Shown here piece after piece: positions 5,316 to 6,667 of a stretch of 6,667 nucleotides of DNA (position 1 is its first letter; each line of letters begins with the position of its first letter). The stretch comes from Balneolales bacterium (GTDB lineage Bacteria; Bacteroidota; Rhodothermia; Balneolales; Natronogracilivirgulaceae). The notes below the pieces were generated by a model. That model did no database searches and was not told where the DNA came from. It worked only from the letters and a program-made list of their open reading frames with translations. The translations under genes were made by a program, and so were the position numbers. Location: contig SKYW01000213.1 in assembly GCA_007127695.1 (NCBI GenBank), positions 1 through 6,667 of the forward strand, written 5' to 3'.

Positions 5316-6667
5316 TCAACGGGTCCTGACGATCTCCCTTTCACCGGCATCCCATTCCTGGTGACGCTGTTCGGCGCGCTGGAGCCACTCCGGCACCACC
5401 ACTCTCAGGAATTCGTTTTTTTCGCGCTGCCGCTCTTCCAGATCTATGCCCACATATTCCTGGGCCCTGGCTTTGGTGGATACATCGGGCAGCGGGATCG
5501 GATCCGTATGTCCCATCTGAGCCACGATCCGGGCCAGCTCGAGCCGCGCTTCCTGGGCGTGGTCCAGGCCGATGCCGAACATTTTCAGCATCTCCTGCGG
5601 GGCGTGGAAAGCGCCGCCATGACTTGCGGCACCGTAATCCCATCGCCATTGACCGCTCCGGATATGCTGCAGCACCGGCGCCATCCGCTCTTCGTCCGCT
5701 CCGAGATTCCAGGCAAATTCAGCTTCCAGATGTGCCTTCACAAGGGCATCTTCCAGCTTGTCCCGCACTTCCTGAACATCGCGCTGCCGGGAGACCACAT
5801 TGCGGACCAGCTCGGCTTCGCTCTGCCGGTGACAGGTCTGGCAGGCATTTGCCACGTTGTTCAATGGGCTCTGTACCCTGTGATCGGTATACTTGACGCC
5901 ACCTTCCGTGCGATAGGGCATGTGGCAATCCGCACAGGATACCCCGCGCTGGGCATGGATCCCGAGTTTGTAGATTTCATAATCGGGGTGCTGGGCCTTG
6001 ATCATGGGGGCACGGCTAAGCGGGTGGATCCAGTCGGCAAATTCAATGTTATCCTTGTACTCTTCCACCTCATCCGCGTGAAGCCCTTCGTCCCATGGGA
6101 ATATGAGCCGGTTGCCCGGACCAAAGTAATATTCAACATGGCACTGTGCGCACGTCAGCGAGCGCATTTCCTGATGGCTCGCCTCCGTCACATCCTGGCC
6201 GCGCCGTTCAAAAGCCTCGACAAGAGCCGGCTGCGATATGCGCAGGTTCATGGTTTCCGGATCATGGCAGTTTACACAACCGATCGGATTGACGATTTCA
6301 TGTCCGAGTTCCGACCAGCGCGCGGCATAATATTCGTCCGTCCCCATTTCAGCCATCACCCGTGGCACATCCGCGCTCTTGCAACTCCAGCAGGTGGCCG
6401 GCATGGGTCCCTCGCCAGCCTCCATGGGAGCGCCTGTACGAAGCGTTTCACGAAGATCGGTCACCGAATAGTAGTGGCCCCGGGCCAGGTTGTAATCGGT
6501 CGCGAAGGCATACCCTGCAAAAAGAATGACCATCCGGGGATTTTTTTCCAGCAGATCCATGCGGGTGGACCCGAGGAATTCACTGCGGAATGTGGTGTCG
6601 GCCATCTGGTTGTAGGTGTTGAATTGGCGCGGGAACGCCTCTCCCCATTTCTCGAGTCTCGGCTCAA
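5316..6667 (-). CDS. nrfA: Ammonia-forming cytochrome c nitrite reductase NrfA (5' end beyond the window)
   Basis: This periplasmic pentaheme enzyme reduces nitrite to ammonium with six electrons, normally supplied by NrfH or NrfB. Translation is open to the right edge: 449 codons are visible, 20 of them before the Met encoded at 6605, which is not the start because NrfA-like sequence (EKWG, FPRQ) precedes it. The signal peptide and about 40-50 residues are missing. Counting from that Met, the hemes are CWSCK (72-76, the catalytic heme with lysine ligand), CVNCH (110), CAQCH (152), CADCH (224) and CQTCH (255). Active-site Arg56, Tyr159 and His206 are present, and Glu158, Tyr159, Lys203 and Gln205 match the calcium site of the E. 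coli enzyme. Candidate distal ligands His329 and His334 lie in ASHGGAFHAP. All catalytic residues are intact. resB and ccsA follow it; nrfH is expected just upstream, outside the window. Confidence 0.97.
   Translation of the reverse strand, partial: EPRLEKWGEAFPRQFNTYNQMADTTFRSEFLGSTRMDLLEKNPRMVILFAGYAFATDYNLARGHYYSVTDLRETLRTGAPMEAGEGPMPATCWSCKSADVPRVMAEMGTDEYYAARWSELGHEIVNPIGCVNCHDPETMNLRISQPALVEAFERRGQDVTEASHQEMRSLTCAQCHVEYYFGPGNRLIFPWDEGLHADEVEEYKDNIEFADWIHPLSRAPMIKAQHPDYEIYKLGIHAQRGVSCADCHMPYRTEGGVKYTDHRVQSPLNNVANACQTCHRQSEAELVRNVVSRQRDVQEVRDKLEDALVKAHLEAEFAWNLGADEERMAPVLQHIRSGQWRWDYGAASHGGAFHAPQEMLKMFGIGLDHAQEARLELARIVAQMGHTDPIPLPDVSTKARAQEYVGIDLEERQREKNEFLRVVVPEWLQRAEQRHQEWDAGEREIVRTR

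Noticed and set aside
5316..6605. Taking the Met encoded at 6605 as the nrfA start
   Set aside because: In-frame sequence before it (EKWG, FPRQ) is NrfA-like, there is no signal peptide at that Met, and the frame stays open to the window edge.

Overview
The window looks like chromosomal DNA from a member of the Bacteroidota / Balneolota / Rhodothermota (FCB) group. The strongest pointer is the secreted subtilase, whose C-terminus carries a type IX secretion (T9SS) sorting domain with the YPNPFNP signature. Weak or absent Shine-Dalgarno sequences on several genes and the gene order nrfA-resB-ccsA fit the same group. This placement is inference from protein motifs; no phylogenetic marker is present.

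Layout: all four complete genes and one right-truncated gene lie on the minus strand, so transcription runs from right to left. From right to left: (1) nrfA, pentaheme ammonia-forming nitrite reductase, 449 codons visible and cut by the right edge; (2) resB and (3) ccsA, the two halves of a System II cytochrome c synthase, overlapping by ATGA; (4) a 473-bp spacer with no confident gene but an oddly open 130-bp stretch; (5) a 186-residue four-helix membrane protein that resembles the unnamed small membrane protein of Bacteroidota nos (nitrous oxide reductase) clusters; (6) a short spacer with several small repeats; (7) a T9SS-exported S8 serine peptidase. At the extreme left, 19 codons of a plus-strand gene converge on the peptidase, with three bases between the two stop codons.

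How the genes work together: NrfA reduces nitrite to ammonium in the periplasm and needs one heme attached at an unusual CWSCK site as well as four CXXCH hemes. ResB and CcsA export heme and ligate it to apocytochrome c. Their position directly behind nrfA suggests a dedicated maturation unit, comparable in role to NrfI of Wolinella or NrfEFG of E. coli. The 186-residue protein may connect the locus to anaerobic nitrogen-oxide respiration. The peptidase appears to be an unrelated degradative exoenzyme.

I found no CRISPR array, tRNA, rRNA, intact insertion sequence or clearly new system. The points most worth a second look are the likely nos-type membrane protein, the multi-frame open spacer 3' of ccsA, and the operator-like palindromes between the two possible starts of the peptidase.
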